Positions 1 through 12,338 of a stretch of DNA of 64,000 nucleotides are shown in pieces. The position numbers and the translations under genes are program-made. The number at the start of each line of letters is the position of its first letter. The stretch's first letter is position 1. The notes under the pieces are model-generated. The model was not told the origin of the DNA, made no database searches, and was given only the letters and a program-made list of their open reading frames with translations. The stretch is from Alisma plantago-aquatica (lineage: Eukaryota; Streptophyta; Magnoliopsida; Alismatales; Alismataceae), in the NCBI GenBank assembly GCA_963693085.1, contig OY856410.1, positions 1,335,045,804 through 1,335,109,803 on the forward strand, given 5' to 3'.

Positions 1-238
1 GGATGTGGTACGGGATGATATGGCCCTATCTTTGATGCTCTTCCTTCTTGTATCTATCTCCTATTATAACATCCAGGTGCTACAAAAATACTCTCAACAT
101 GTTCTTCATATTCTCCACACAAATATGGATAACCATTAACCATGGTTAGATACGTTGGATACGCAAGAACATACACAACATGGTAAGTCCTATGTTCGTA
201 TAGACTCGGCAAACATAGGGCTCTAATACCACCAAATA
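1..238 (-). mobile_element. Leader of a minus-strand gypsy element running off the left edge
   Basis: Read on the minus strand, this is the untranslated leader that follows a 5' LTR. The stretch around 200-231 matches, base for base over most of its length, the leader next to the primer site of element E (61830-61863), so the two belong to one family. The gag gene would lie left of base 1. No convincing coding sequence is visible here. Confidence 0.6.
220..231 (-). other. Primer-binding site, tRNA-Met type, left-edge gypsy element
   Basis: The reverse complement reads TGGTATTAGAGC, one base from the usual plant retrotransposon primer site TGGTATCAGAGC (complementary to the 3' end of initiator tRNA-Met). 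It lies a few bases from the inferred LTR end, which fixes the orientation as minus. Confidence 0.65.
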
Positions 239-380
239 TAGCAACCTGCCACACTAAATGAGATGTTTCAAAACTAAAACATCGATCAAAAACTAATTAA
301 ACATATTACCAAAAAGGTACAGAGTCAAAATCAAATAAAATTCCAAACATTCCCAAGAAACATTTACACAAAGGTCCAAC

Positions 381-499
<119 letters not shown>

Positions 500-2753
500 T
501 TAGTAGCTTCATCCACAACCCCTTTATAAAAAGGGTGTTTCCCAGATAATTATAACATTTGCACTATGCATGATATACAACCAAAAATGAGTTGATATAC
601 ACAATATACAAATCCCCTTACCCAGACATGAGAGTACATGGATGGCTCTAGAACCCTACACTAAACCAGACCAACCTCTTGAGCTCTACAGATCTCCAAT
701 CTAGGCCATCTCACCTCCATGAGTTTGACCGCATTGTAGATCACCTAAAAATGTGTGAAAACCCACGATGTGAGACCCATGTCCTAGTGATATGATATAG
801 TCTCTAATAACATCTATTTCTTATAAGCAAATTATATAACTAAAGTAGTTAAGAGGTAGATAGTACAACTGATTAGAAATATTGTGCAGTGTATGTATAA
901 TTAACAAGCATAGCTAAAATTGTAGATATAAGAAATTACACATGAAGAGATATCAATCACATATGACATTATCAAGAGAAACAAGGTTGTAATTATCATC
1001 CAATGTGATTTGCAAAGAAACCCAGACAAGTTTACTACATGGGTAAGTTATTGTTTTTATTAAGTCTTGGGTAGCTTGAGGTGTATCACTCAAACTACTA
1101 GCTAACTACTATGAAGTCGCAATCATCCCCGTATAGGATCTAGACTGTCTGGAATCCTAAAGACCTCTTGCCCTCAGTCGGTATGAGTAACAATTATAGT
1201 GGCACACCAGCCCAGCTACTAAAAACAACATGGTTCATCTGAGATACGCATGCCACAACACCAAAAAGTAGGGTATAAACCCTCAAATATAAATTATGGT
1301 CATATCCACTTTCAATCATATCAAGTTTGAAACACAACCTCAATCACTCTTTGAAACATTGGACTCAGGATGATGGGGATATACCCTCCCTTCATCCGCA
1401 TATACTCAACATTATATGACTTTGATCCCCTTTTGGATAACTTGTTTTACTATCCAGCAAGTTCTGATATTGAGATAGTTTTACGGTCTCAAGTCTCTAC
1501 ATGATTAAGGCAACACTTGATTAATTTCTCTAGTTAAGTATTTTGATAGCATAAATCAAGTTACATACAAGTTCCTAAATGATTCTTGTAGAATAAATCA
1601 TAGATTATGACTTCATAAGATAAGAACATATGAAATATGTTCCATGTTACTCTGTCATGGTATATTCATCCATCATCGGCCATAAAGAGGATTAAACCTC
1701 AAACTAGGTTGCATAATAATCCAAAATGTCATTTAGACCAAAGCATCAATAACTTCATGTAGAAACATCACCTATCTTCTGAAATTTTTCTAAGAGTAAC
1801 GATTCAAAAAATAGATATCACCCAAAATATCAGCATAGGAGTCCAAAGGATGTAAAATTGTGGTATTTCTAAGAACTAGACATTTACATGTTCAAATCCT
1901 AACATGGGAGAGTTACTTTCAGTACTATACTTTCAACGGATTTTCATTTCAGCACCATAATAGTAGATAAAAGCATTATCACCACCATAGATTAACCGTT
2001 ATACAACAAGGTTTAATATGTGGGTAAGATTTTTGTGCATTGGGTACCAAAATGATACGTATATGACATTTTTAATTAGCATTACACCAATATTTCGAGT
2101 TTCAAATCTTGCATGTTCAATGAAATGTTCATTTAACATAGGAAAAATGCACATAGAGTCTAATATAGGCTTAAGAATACATATTTTCATCATTCTTATG
2201 TCAAACAATGAATAAAAGACCATATTTTCTCAGTACAAATAAGATATACATAATTCATGTTCTAAGTAGGTAAGAAATGTATTGAAAGTTATATCACTCG
2301 CCTCAAGGGTGAAGAAGAATGTCCAAACAACAAGGAACCACAAAAAATAGAAGCCATGACCTGAGCTTCATACTCCAATAGCACCAAGAAAGATCCTATT
2401 TCCAATAATGGGGTGTATCTAGAGCAAAGCAGAAAAGAAGAGGGGGTTCTTCATCCTTGCACATGAGTTTCCAGCAATAAATACCATGGATTCCGTCCAT
2501 GGAAGAAGAGAAAAGAAGGAAATAGTAAGAAAAATAGGTTAGGAGAGAAGAGCTTACGTGTGAGAAGAAAGGAACTAGACAAGAAGGCTTCGAATAATCC
2601 TTGGAGAGAAAGATCTGAAGCTTGTAGTAGAATGCATCTACGATTGTGCCAAGTTTTGCCCTCAAGAAACCTCTCCTACATCAACTGATGGTTTTCTTTG
2701 ATGTCTAGAAGAAACAACTTGGTAAAAGATTTTTTTGAAGGAAGTGGAGAGGG

Positions 2754-2763
2754 CTATATATAG
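2754..2763 (-). promoter_or_regulatory. Putative TATA box of the left-edge LTR
   Basis: CTATATATAG on the minus strand, in the middle of the LTR. U3 lies to its right and contains the repeated CAACCATCG-type words at about 2810-3180. Transcription would run leftward toward the primer site. Confidence 0.45.
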
Positions 2764-2809
2764 CTAGGAAGAAATATAAAGGAGGTTAAAGGTCGAAAAC
2801 TTCTTTACC

Positions 2810-3180
2810 ATCAGTCAGAGGCCATGTTTCCTTTAATTTGCACAACTAGAACCTCCATCAGTTTGCAGTCAACCAAGAAAACCTTTGGTTTGTGAAGGTG
2901 CAGAACTACCATTGCTTGTTGATTGCACAGCACAACCTTCAGTTCTTACACAAGCAGGACAATAATCAATTGTTGCACCCAGAACAACCATCGGTTGTCA
3001 CACCCAAAACAACCATCGTCTGTTGAATCTGTAGAACAACCATCGATTGTTGAACATGCATGCAAAACAACCATCATTTGTTAAGCACCCAGAACAACCG
3101 TCAATTGTTGAACCTGTAGAACAACCATCAATTTTTTAGCACCCAAAAAAACCATTTGTTGTTGAACCTAAGCAAGCATC
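2810..3180 (-). repeat. Cluster of 'acaaccatcgattgttg'-like words in LTR U3
   Basis: About eight imperfect copies of a word containing AACAACCATC followed by GATTGTTG or GGTTGT, spaced 40-55 bases apart and separated by 'cacccag' or 'gaacctgtag'. Several copies are dyad-symmetric (CAATCGATTG-like). They lie directly upstream, in minus orientation, of the TATA box at 2754. Confidence 0.7.
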
Positions 3181-3544
3181 AGAAGGTGCACTGACCATCA
3201 CTTCCACACAAACATAACATTAGAGGTTGGTACCTTTATGCAACCAGGTTCAGAAGCATTCAAGCAAGATGAAACTTTACCAGGTTATGGAGAATATCGT
3301 GTAATAGAATATTCATGTGCTAAAATTACATTTAGATTCCTAGAAAAGGGAAAAATTGCATATGCATCCACAAAAGCACATAAAATTACATAACTTGAGA
3401 AAATGAAGTCCGCTTTGGCCCAAATCTAAAACATAGCTTTATCAATTGATATCAAATCATAAACTTATGTTTAAAAAGGAAACTAAGCACCAAATGTATT
3501 CAAACAAGCATGTTTAAGCATTGAACCCAATCATGGGTCTTAGA

Positions 3545-4193
3545 CTTGGGAATCTTTTATGCTCATCTACCTCTGTACACATTGAGTCAATAACTTTTAT
3601 GAACTGTATGCATTATCATAGACATAATCACTCAAGATGTACCTTGAATGACTATCATTGAACTAATATTACTTGTTTGGACCTTAGTTGTGTAGTTTTC
3701 TCTATTTATGTTAATCTTGCTTCCTAATGACACTAAATGCTTAATTAAATTCAAAATCAATAACCTTCTAATGCTATGTAACATGTATGTCCAAGATCAT
3801 GTGATTTCTTGCTTGTTCACCTCATATTACACCTAATACATTAAGTAGACCCCTTTGTGGTGATGCATAGATATACTCTAATAAAATGTGAAAATTTGTT
3901 CTTTGTATGCATACAACTCTTTTAGATCTCTAAAATTAGTACAGTTGTGATCTTTAGTGATTTTAATGCCTATGATCAGCTCCTTGCCCCATTTTGATTT
4001 TTGAAACCCTAAGTCCACTAGTAACAACCTAGTGTAACATTCATGGCTTGTTTGTCTAGCTTGTACCCCAATATAGGTATGGATCTTAATCTCTTGTCTT
4101 TCCCTTATAAATCAGGAAATATCCTCCCTTATTATCACCTTGATGTGGATGCTCCACCTAATGCATATATTGACCCCTAATGATGAACAATGT
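3545..4193. other. Unassigned AT-rich sequence
   Basis: No open reading frame of note, no repeat structure and no RNA gene recognised. It lies between the left-edge LTR and the CACTA element. Confidence 0.5.
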
Positions 4194-4196
4194 GGA

Positions 4197-4620
4197 TACT
4201 AGTACAGAACCGACCTTTAGTGTTGGTTATTTAAGGCATTTGGTGTCGGTTTCAAAGTGACACCCAAGTGGGTGTCGCTTAAAGTCGAAACCTTCAGTGT
4301 CAGTTTTAACACCGACGCCATAACCCTTACCGCCACCAAAAACGTGCCAGCAAGGGCACTATAGGTGTTGGTTATTTAATAAAACCAACACTATATCTAG
4401 GTCAAAGACGTCGGTGTTTCACAAAAACTGACACTATATAACCCTTCCTGCCACTAATAAAATGCTCCAGCAAGGGCACCATCAGCGTCAATTTTTATAT
4501 ATAACGGACACCCATAGCCACATAGACGTCAGTTTTTTGCTAATAACCGACGTTGTATGTCTTTTTTGTTGATTTTATACTAATAACCGATGCCTATGTG
4601 CTGATTTTTTTTCTTATCAG
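4197..4620. repeat. Left subterminal repeat array of the CACTA element
   Basis: Repeated GTCGGTT, GTTGGTT and AACCGAC words in both orientations, often as pairs separated by a short T- or A-rich spacer. In En/Spm such subterminal motifs bind TnpA and are needed for transposition. That role is inferred here from family knowledge. Confidence 0.85.
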
Positions 4621-5027
4621 TTTGCAGGCCTACTATATGGCTGGTCAGCAAGATGAAGAACCTGCAGTTCAGTTCTGAACTGCAAGTTTACAACATCCAT
4701 TGATATCAGCCAACAATAGGTCACAAACCTACAAAATTAAAAAGATGGACAACAATTTATGATCACACACATGTATAAGCACATTTAATTCATATTATTT
4801 TTCATCACACACATGCAGAAAATAGTATTTCCATTTCAAATTTCCTCCATTTTCACACACATTTAGCAACCTACAGTTCCATTCATTTCATCACTTTTCA
4901 CATTCAGACACATGTAGAAACATTCATGTATTGATCATCTTCACATTCGCACATATGAAAATTCAGAAAAATTCATTCACATTCACACAAAAATAATTAT
5001 GAGAACAAAGTTTAGAAATATCATTCT

Positions 5028-8000
5028 TTATTCATCATCGTCATTATCGCCATCAGTATCCCAATTATATTTAAAAATTCCCACTACTTGTAGAGCTTTT
5101 GCCCATTCTTCTCTTACATCATCTAATTCTTCCCTCGTATAGGGAGTATGTACATCTAACAATTTTCCACCTATAGTCAAGTCAGTTTTAAACACCTGAA
5201 AAGAGAATGACATATATATAATTAATAATATATAATAAGATTAATATATTTCATATTATCTAATGAGACTATATATAATACCTTATATATAATATCGATT
5301 TCCATTGCGGCATGTTTGATGATTAGGTCCATAAATCACATCACATAGTATGCACATACTCATTCGTTGTCTTGTGTAGCACACTATAAATTGAAACATA
5401 CAAAATATTCAAAAATACAAATAAGCACAGTTCACATAAATAATATATACATTGGAGTCGGGAAATTACTTTCACATTCTCCCAAATTAGTGGCTGATTC
5501 TTTTTATTGGGGACCTTTCCTCCAACTCTTTTGAACTCATTTAAAGCCCTACATGTTAATGTAACACATTAAATTGCATAATTAAATAGTAATGTAATAA
5601 TAGATGTTAATGGATATAAAAATATGAAATATTTCTCACGGGAATAATGTCTTTTTCATTGTGTGTCCATATAATGTGTTCAATTCATTCCTTGTAGGAT
5701 CTAGATAATAGACAGTGAACGTCTTGGGGACAATAACTAGTAACTCCCAATGCCTACCGCTACAGGTAAGAAAGTTAAAAATTAATAACTCAAAATCCAC
5801 AATAAAAATGTAATTGTCTTAAGTCCAAATTATAAGCAAAGTAAACTTACTTGACATTGAATGGGGTTATTATCACCGTCTTCTTTTTTTTGCCAAAATA
5901 TTAAAAAGTAGTATAGCAGTATGAAGTAGCTGAAGAAGGGACTTAATCTACAAGACTAATCAAAGATGGAACCAAAAACCCCACATGGGAAAATGAAAAA
6001 TCTATACATATCGTGTGTAAGTGGTTGCAAAACATGTATTATGTATGCATTAATATATAAGAAACCAGATCACCATATATAAAACAAGGTATATGGATGT
6101 ATAAACAAGATATCACCATATCCATAGCTCTATCATAGATGTATTCTGCCAATCATAATGAAACAACTCCAAAATATCTTGTAGAAATAGCTTGTTACCG
6201 TATGATTGATCTACAACATCCTCCGGAATAGAAACATTTATAGGGCAATTTGGATCATGTTCGCCTATCCATACTTTCATACTCCTATAATTAGGACCTA
6301 ACGAGGCGTGTAGGTCCCTTGGAAGCCAACTTGGTACTTCAGGAGGTGGAGGTGGAGGCCGAGATGTAGCGGGTGTCTTCCTTTTGACCTGTATATATAA
6401 TTTCAAATCAATTGAATCATATATACACACTAATAAATTAACATAATGTAAATTTACCATACAATATTAGTATAGATGTCATTCACTTTGGGCCACATTA
6501 TCACTCCACCTTCTGCCTCACCAAGCATTTCAGAATCTGGGTGGGCATATGGCAATGAAAGATCCCTCCAATTGGTGAGTACATGTATCAGGCTCACACG
6601 AACCGCACCAGCTGGTACTGGAGTCCCATGAAACATGTCTCCTGGAAGTGTTGGGTAAGCATGTGCCTCTACAATGATATATTCTTGACTTTTTAGATGG
6701 CATGGCTTCAACCCCTACAAATTTACGTTAAGAATGTTATATACATATATACATAAACATATCATCTTGAAAAGACTAGCTACTATATATGTCATAAACA
6801 TACTTACAGCGGACGTGCTAGGTGGTGGGTCTACATGATTACTCCCAACCACTTCTACAGTAAGAGAAGAGAGGCACGCCATAGGTACTATCTGAGTGGC
6901 AGGCTGAGACACCTGCCACTTGCTAATTTCTTCATTGAGTCTCTTATCAAGTGCTTCCTCGACTCTCCTATAAAGTGCTTCCTCGACTCTCCCATTAATT
7001 AACTCATCTACCTATACATGGACAAAATAAATGCTAGCTTTTGATTATTGAATTCCCTTTCGCAATAACATTCTACAAAAAGAATAGGTTACCTCAACAT
7101 TTGATAGTCCCACTTTTGGCACAGATTTGCGTTGTGATGGCCCAAAGAACGTTTTTATGCCCACACCAGCACTTGCACCCGTAACACGTCTAGGATGCTC
7201 TGGGTTACTAAGAGCAACTGTCAATTCATCCCTTGTGCCCTCAAGGATGAACTTTCCTTCCTTCCTCTGCTTGTGAAGCTCCCACTAATCGCCATCAACA
7301 GAAATTGGTAAGTAAACATAACAATAATCAATATTGATTGCTCTAAGAGTTGAATTTTACCATTTTTGCAGCCACCTCAGCAGTTGCAGGCTTCGTTATA
7401 TCTCCCTTCTTGTTTTTCCTCCCATCTATCCACATAGCATGGTGAGGCAGAGGTGCAGGATCAATAGTAGAGGACTCTCAAGTCTCCTGAGTAGCAGCAG
7501 ACTGAGTAGTAGACTCAGCATGTAGTCTTTGGTGAATGCCTGCATAGCCTCTTGGACCCATTGTGTGGTCATGCACATTTAGTACACGCCTTTCTTTTTT
7601 AGCATCATTGATGGCCTTGTTAGTAAGCACATTGATTTGGTTAGTAACACTAAAGGTTAATCTTAAATAGGTGAATACATAAGAACGCATATTAATTAAA
7701 TTAGGAGTGGCACTTAATACCTTGAATTCATCCATTTTTCTTTGGGTAACAAACTCCTCCCAATCTTTGGGGTCTAGGTAGTTCCATTGCTCAGTGGCTA
7801 CCTTCTTCCTAAATTTATTTTTTAAAGATAATACAAACAAAAATTATTAGTGTAGAGTTAGTCAAAAAGTGATCAATGTCTAGAATTGGAAATCAATCAA
7901 GAACCTCTTCTCAGCATCGCGTATGTAATCTCAGGTGAGATTTTTCCTATAGTTCCTTAGGACCCTCCCACAACATTGCATCATGCATTTACGATGCAGC

Positions 8001-8550
8001 TTTGCATCCAGATCAAATATACTCTACAAAATAGAATTGCTATTAACTAGTATCCTACAAATTAGTAATCTACAAAAATTGAATTGCAAATAATAATAAC
8101 TCATGCATAGTTCCTTCCATACTAAGTCTTTCTTCCCCTTAGGATCTTTATGCCAAGATTCAAAATTAGGACTACAATGGCTACGAGTAAGAACCCCAAG
8201 ATATGAAATAAACGAGTTGTGGTTCACTCCAACTAGATTTCTTGCATGATCGAAATCCATAGTCAGTTTGGGTCCATTGCCCCTTTGTTGTAGTAACTTG
8301 TTCATCATTGTGATGCCCCTCACTTTCTCAATTTTTTTTTGCTGCTCATCAAGTGCCTCAAGTTCTTCAGGGGGTACATCATCAACCTAAAATTTGATAA
8401 AATAAACACACTTATAGGATATAACTATAAATGGACATATAGATAGAAATATAGGATATATTTTTAAAACTTACATTGTGAGGCGGCGCATTGATATCCT
8501 CACCCTCACACTAATTATCATCATGTTCATCATGCTCATGCTCAGCCATC
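5028..8550 (-). pseudogene. CACTA second gene: plant transposase_24-like region plus Ulp1/C48 peptidase
   Basis: This is a multi-exon minus-strand gene. A first exon near 8500-8550 starts MAEHEHDEHDD and contains a stop. The exon at about 8100-8388 carries FISYLGVLTRSH, and the one at about 7810-7690 carries NYLDPKDWEEF. The next segment (7640-7090) has NHTMG-like 'HTMGPRGYAG' and 'NPEHPRRVTGASAGVGVKTF', typical of plant En/Spm Transposase_24 proteins. A domain with HGTPVPAGAVRVS follows at 6711-6454. The Ulp1 cysteine-peptidase core is split over exons: His in KHWELLVIVPK (about 5745), Asp in YYLDPTRNELN, and Cys in VCAYYVM (about 5355). The final exon (5195-5028) ends in an acidic tail. GT/AG junctions fit at several places. 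TGA codons interrupt the gene beside the Cys motif and at about 7480 and 7940. The product of an intact copy would be an Ulp1-like accessory protein of unknown role in transposition. Confidence 0.75.
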
Positions 8551-8626
8551 TGAAAGTGTCATTGAAAAATCAAACATTTAGCATTTGACATAACTAGAAG
8601 ATAATAAAACATTGTAAAGTTCACAT

Positions 8627-10135
8627 TCAAAAAAATAAAACATATAAAAAATATAAACATGCATGCCTATAATATTGCGATCTTTTATCAATTAATAATC
8701 CCTCATTGTGATCTCCGCACACATACAAGTCATCATTAGCTTCAATATTTGGTGGTGTTGGCAACCCAACTGAGAATGGACTGGAGTCATCATACTTATC
8801 ATAGTACTCTTCTTCATCTATAGGATCTTCAATGAACTGTATTGTACCATGAAGAACAACTGACCATTTATCATTTGCAAGATCTTCGATATAAAATACG
8901 TGTTTCTCTTGTGATGCCAATATGAATGGTTCACCCTTCTCGCCAATCTTTTCAAAGCTCACTAATGTGAAACCCAATTCATCCACTATAACTCCTTTGG
9001 TGTTATCAACCCAATTATATTTAAAGAGCGGAATTTTGAAATATGCATAGTCAAACTCCCATATGTCTTCAATGACACTGTAATATGACATTTTAGCTTC
9101 ATACACAACCAGGGAGGAAGATTGTATATAACAAGCATAACTGGCCAAGTGCAATGTTGGTTGCTCAATGTTCTGTATGGATTCAACCCATCTGTACAAA
9201 GCCCAAGTCTTAGATTCCTGACTTATTCACTGAATTTAGGGTACAATAAATCAATCTTCTTCCACTGTGGGGAATCATATGCATGTCGTAGGATCCCATC
9301 ATTATTTTTCTTAACATCTGCATGCCACCTCAAATTCTTCACATCTATCAGATTGGAAAACAAGCGTTGTAACCGTGATATTATAGGAAGATACCACGTC
9401 ACCTTAGTAGGAGAACCAATTTTGGACTCCCCCGAAGTCGTCAATTTATACCTTGACGTACCACATTTTGGACAATCTTTCAAATCTACATAGTCCTTTT
9501 GAAATAATACACAATCATTCGGGCATGTGTGTATCTTCTTGGCCTCCATTCCCATTGGGCAGAACAATTTCTTTAACTAGTATGTTGAGATCGGCAGCTC
9601 GTTTCCTTCAGGAAGAATTTCTTTCAACAGACAACAATGACGTGAAGCTTTTGTCGCTCCATCTCAACACAACGCTAAGATTTGTAAACTTAGTACAACC
9701 TGTGTATAATGGTATCTCAGCATCATGCAGAATGTTTCTAAACATGGGAGGTGGATCAATGTGCTCTACCCCATAACTATCCAGCATCGCAACAACGATG
9801 TCTACTGGAACTGGTTCATTCAAATCTACGTCATTGGAGGCAATTTCTTCTTCCACACAAGCACTAATATCGACATCCAATGATTTTAGGTTTGAAATCT
9901 CTCCATGCCAGTGCCATTCTGTATAGCCTTGTACAATCCCGTTGCACATGACATGACTTTTGATTTCATCACCAGTACTGACTTTCAAGTTGTTACCGCA
10001 GTGCCTACATGGATAGTAGAACCTATCTCCAGGTTGTTTCCTATGTTCCTCGGCAAATCTAATAAACTGATTAAGAATAGAAATAAACTCTGGGGTGTAC
10101 CGATTTGGAATGGACATCCATGATCTATCCATTCT
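8627..10135 (-). pseudogene. CACTA first gene: TnpD-like transposase with core deleted
   Basis: The start chosen is MDRSWM at 10135, the usual start of the transposase-associated domain. That domain runs to about 9900 with FYYPCRHCGNN and HVMCNGIVQGYTEWHWHG. A frameshift near 9620-9650 and a stop near 9577 precede the Tnp2 N-terminal region: CPMGMEAKKIHTCPNDC, CPKCGTSRYK and ILRHAYDSPQWK (9567-9223). One stop (about 9222) interrupts this before GLCTDGLNPYR and YNLPPWLCMK (to about 9095). The reading then jumps, in another frame, into a DUF4216 domain (YYSVIEDIWEFDY, FKYNWVDNTKGV, DELGFTLV, EPFILASQ) ending at 8627. The catalytic central part of Tnp2 between these two blocks is absent. The gene is therefore an internal-deletion derivative and cannot make an active transposase. 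Confidence 0.85.
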
Positions 10136-11213
10136 ATGATCAAAGAGAAAACAAGTATATATTAGAACAAGATTAGGGTCTAGGGTTAAAAGATTAGGGT
10201 TTATAGTTAAAATTTTAGGGTTTAAGGTATTATATATAATAAATGTGTACCACCTATCCCATTCTTGAACACATAATCTCACTAGTAAGTGTATAATGTG
10301 TATTGGGTTTTCAAGAAAATTTCAGCAGCATTTCCCCGCTATTCTCCAAGTACATATGTACTTAGAGAACAAATGGGGAAATGCTATCGAAATTTTTGTG
10401 AAAACCCAATACTCATTATAAACTTACATCCTAAGTGAGATTAAGTGTTCAATAACAGTCCCAAACCGGGGACTATCTGAGATTTACTCCTAATGAGTAA
10501 ATCTTGGACGGGTTTCTAGGCCAACAAGATTAGAAACAGTGCATGTGTTGATTTACAATAGCAACATCTTGTAGTCTTAACCATATCCTCTTATATATGT
10601 TCTGTTTATTTACTAGAATCAAATATGTTTATTTCCCAATATATCCTTACTAGGGATATATATGGTTTAATATAACATACCTTAATATACACTAGTGATT
10701 TACTTATATCTTTATTATGTTCCCAAATACAAGTATGATATAGATGAACTATAATAGGGTGTTTAATAAATTGTTCTACTCCATGGTTTATAATCTAAAT
10801 TTATGTTATTAAAACTCATCCATATGTATATTAATAAGAACAACCTTCTTATATATATAACTATTCTTTCCCCATATATTAGTTTTCTTTTGATTATTCC
10901 AGATTCATATTGAATTATTAAGACATGTATATTTGTACCTATGCATCTAGTTTGTGGTTAATATGGAACCAACAAAATGGAATTTTAGCAAACAATCATG
11001 CAGTATAACAATTTTATACAATCAATACATTCATGCATCATAATATTATTTTAAAACATTATTCAAAAGTTCTTATCAAACATAATTCAAGAAATTGGGT
11101 AGTGGAAATAGATGGCAAAAGCACATCAATGAACAGTGAACAATGACTATGGATCCAACTAAACAAGAAAATGCTTAAAATGATAATACCAATCACCAAA
11201 ATAAGGTGCAACA
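10136..11213. other. Non-coding interior of the CACTA element
   Basis: AT-rich sequence upstream of the TnpD-like start. At 10170-10230 four AGGGTTT-like words occur close together, telomere-like but too few and too irregular to be an array. At about 10300-10440 two stretches ending in 'gaaaacccaatac' and 'cccattttgttct'-like sequence suggest a short inverted repeat. No gene seen. Confidence 0.4.
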
Positions 11214-11700
11214 CTAAAAACGGGATTTATCAGAACCCCGCACTAATGAGGAGTTGACGTTGGTGTGGATTTTGAGTAGTAGAAGGAGTAGTAGAAGGGT
11301 GGCCAGTGGAGGAGAAGGGCACACAACTTGCTCACCATGGAAGGAGAAGGTAGAAGTGGAGAACCACCAGTTGCTCAATGCAAAGATCGATGAAAAAGAG
11401 GAGGAAGAAGGGTATCTGTCGAGCGGCGGTAGAGGTGGGAGGCATGGCGGTGGTGGTGTGGCAGGCGAGCAAGCATCCAGAGTAGTAGGAGGCAGGCGAG
11501 CGACGGCAGGAGAAGTAGGCACATGGCAGGTGAGCAGGCGGGCGGAGTAGTAGGCGGTAGGCAAGCGGCGGCAGAGGTAGGTGTGGCGGCAGCGAGCGGG
11601 CAGCCAGAGCAATAGGCGACAGGCGAGCAGAGACGGCAGTGAGCAGTGGCGGCGGAGCACTAGGTGAGCAGTGGAATCGCCAGACCTAAACTTAATCAGG
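11214..11700 (-). other. GC-rich block near the CACTA 5' end (possible first exon/promoter)
   Basis: A roughly 480-bp island of clearly higher GC content, with purine-rich plus strand (repeats of GGCAGGCGAGC and GTAGTAGGC). It sits between the right subterminal array and the TnpD-like gene. Open reading frames exist on both strands, but they consist of low-complexity Arg/Gly or Pro/Leu and match no family I know. In minus orientation this is where the 5' untranslated exon of the transposase gene would lie. That assignment is inference. Confidence 0.4.
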
Positions 11701-11739
11701 AATGAAATAGATAAAGGGGAAGAGTTTGGTTTGCACAGG

Positions 11740-12335
11740 TGCTATTAAGTTAACAATAGACGATGATTATTAAAAACAACTGACATTTAACATAAAAGGC
11801 GTCGGTCACTACACAAAAACAGACACCTATGTTCAATGATAGTCGTCGGTTTCAACTAGAAAAACCAACGTCTATCTGCATATGCTGACAAAAAAAAATG
11901 TTCTTGAATTATGTCCACAGTCTTCGGTTGCCGTAAAAAACCAACGCCAAAGGGGGGTAAAAAATTTCATGGGGACAGTGCACGAAAACACATCGGTGTC
12001 GGTTGTTGTAAGAAAATCGAAGACAAAAATGGGCTTGATTTCTGTCTCATGAAAAATCTTTAGTCGTCGGTTGTTTTGTAAACAACCAATGTCGTATGTG
12101 AAATTTTGGAGGTAATTTTTTTGCATTGAAAAAATTGGATTTGGCGGGAAATTTTAGGCGTCGGTTTCTTACTGAGCAACTGACGCTAAATAAAAAGCAA
12201 TACTCGTGTCTGGTCAGTCTTCACATATAGATTTCGGTTTGTGCTTTCATCCGACGTTGTAGGGTTTAGGCGTTGGTTTTTAGGATACAACCGATGCCTC
12301 TAAATGTGATGTTATAAGCCAATTCTTTAGTAGTG
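11740..12335. repeat. Right subterminal repeat array of the CACTA element
   Basis: About ten alternating copies of GTCGGTT/CGTTGGTT and AACCGACG/ACCAACG words, mostly paired across short spacers, ending in AGTAGTG at the element terminus. It mirrors the array at 4197-4620. Confidence 0.85.
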
Positions 12336-12338
12336 GGA

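Larger units (their letters stand above)
4197..12335 (-). mobile_element. CACTA (En/Spm) DNA transposon, 8.1 kb, both ends present
   Basis: The left end reads TACTAGTACAGAACCGAC and the right end, reverse-complemented, CACTACTAAAGAATTGGC. These are imperfect terminal inverted repeats, with the first base of the left CACTA changed to T. A 3-bp target duplication, GGA, flanks the element at 4194-4196 and 12336-12338, as expected for this superfamily. Inside are subterminal repeat arrays built on GTCGGTT/AACCGAC and two minus-strand genes: TnpD-like (8627-10135), then Ulp1-like (5028-8550). Both are broken, so the element is non-autonomous, but it could in principle be mobilised in trans. Boundaries are confident because terminus, target duplication and arrays agree. 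Confidence 0.9.

Noticed and set aside
4197..4620. Regularly spaced short repeats that might suggest a CRISPR array
   Set aside because: Repeats are short, in both orientations and imperfect, and they belong to the CACTA subterminal regions.
11254..11550. Plus-strand frame with Gly/Arg-rich product
   Set aside because: Low complexity, overlapped by a frame on the other strand, no family match; explained by composition.
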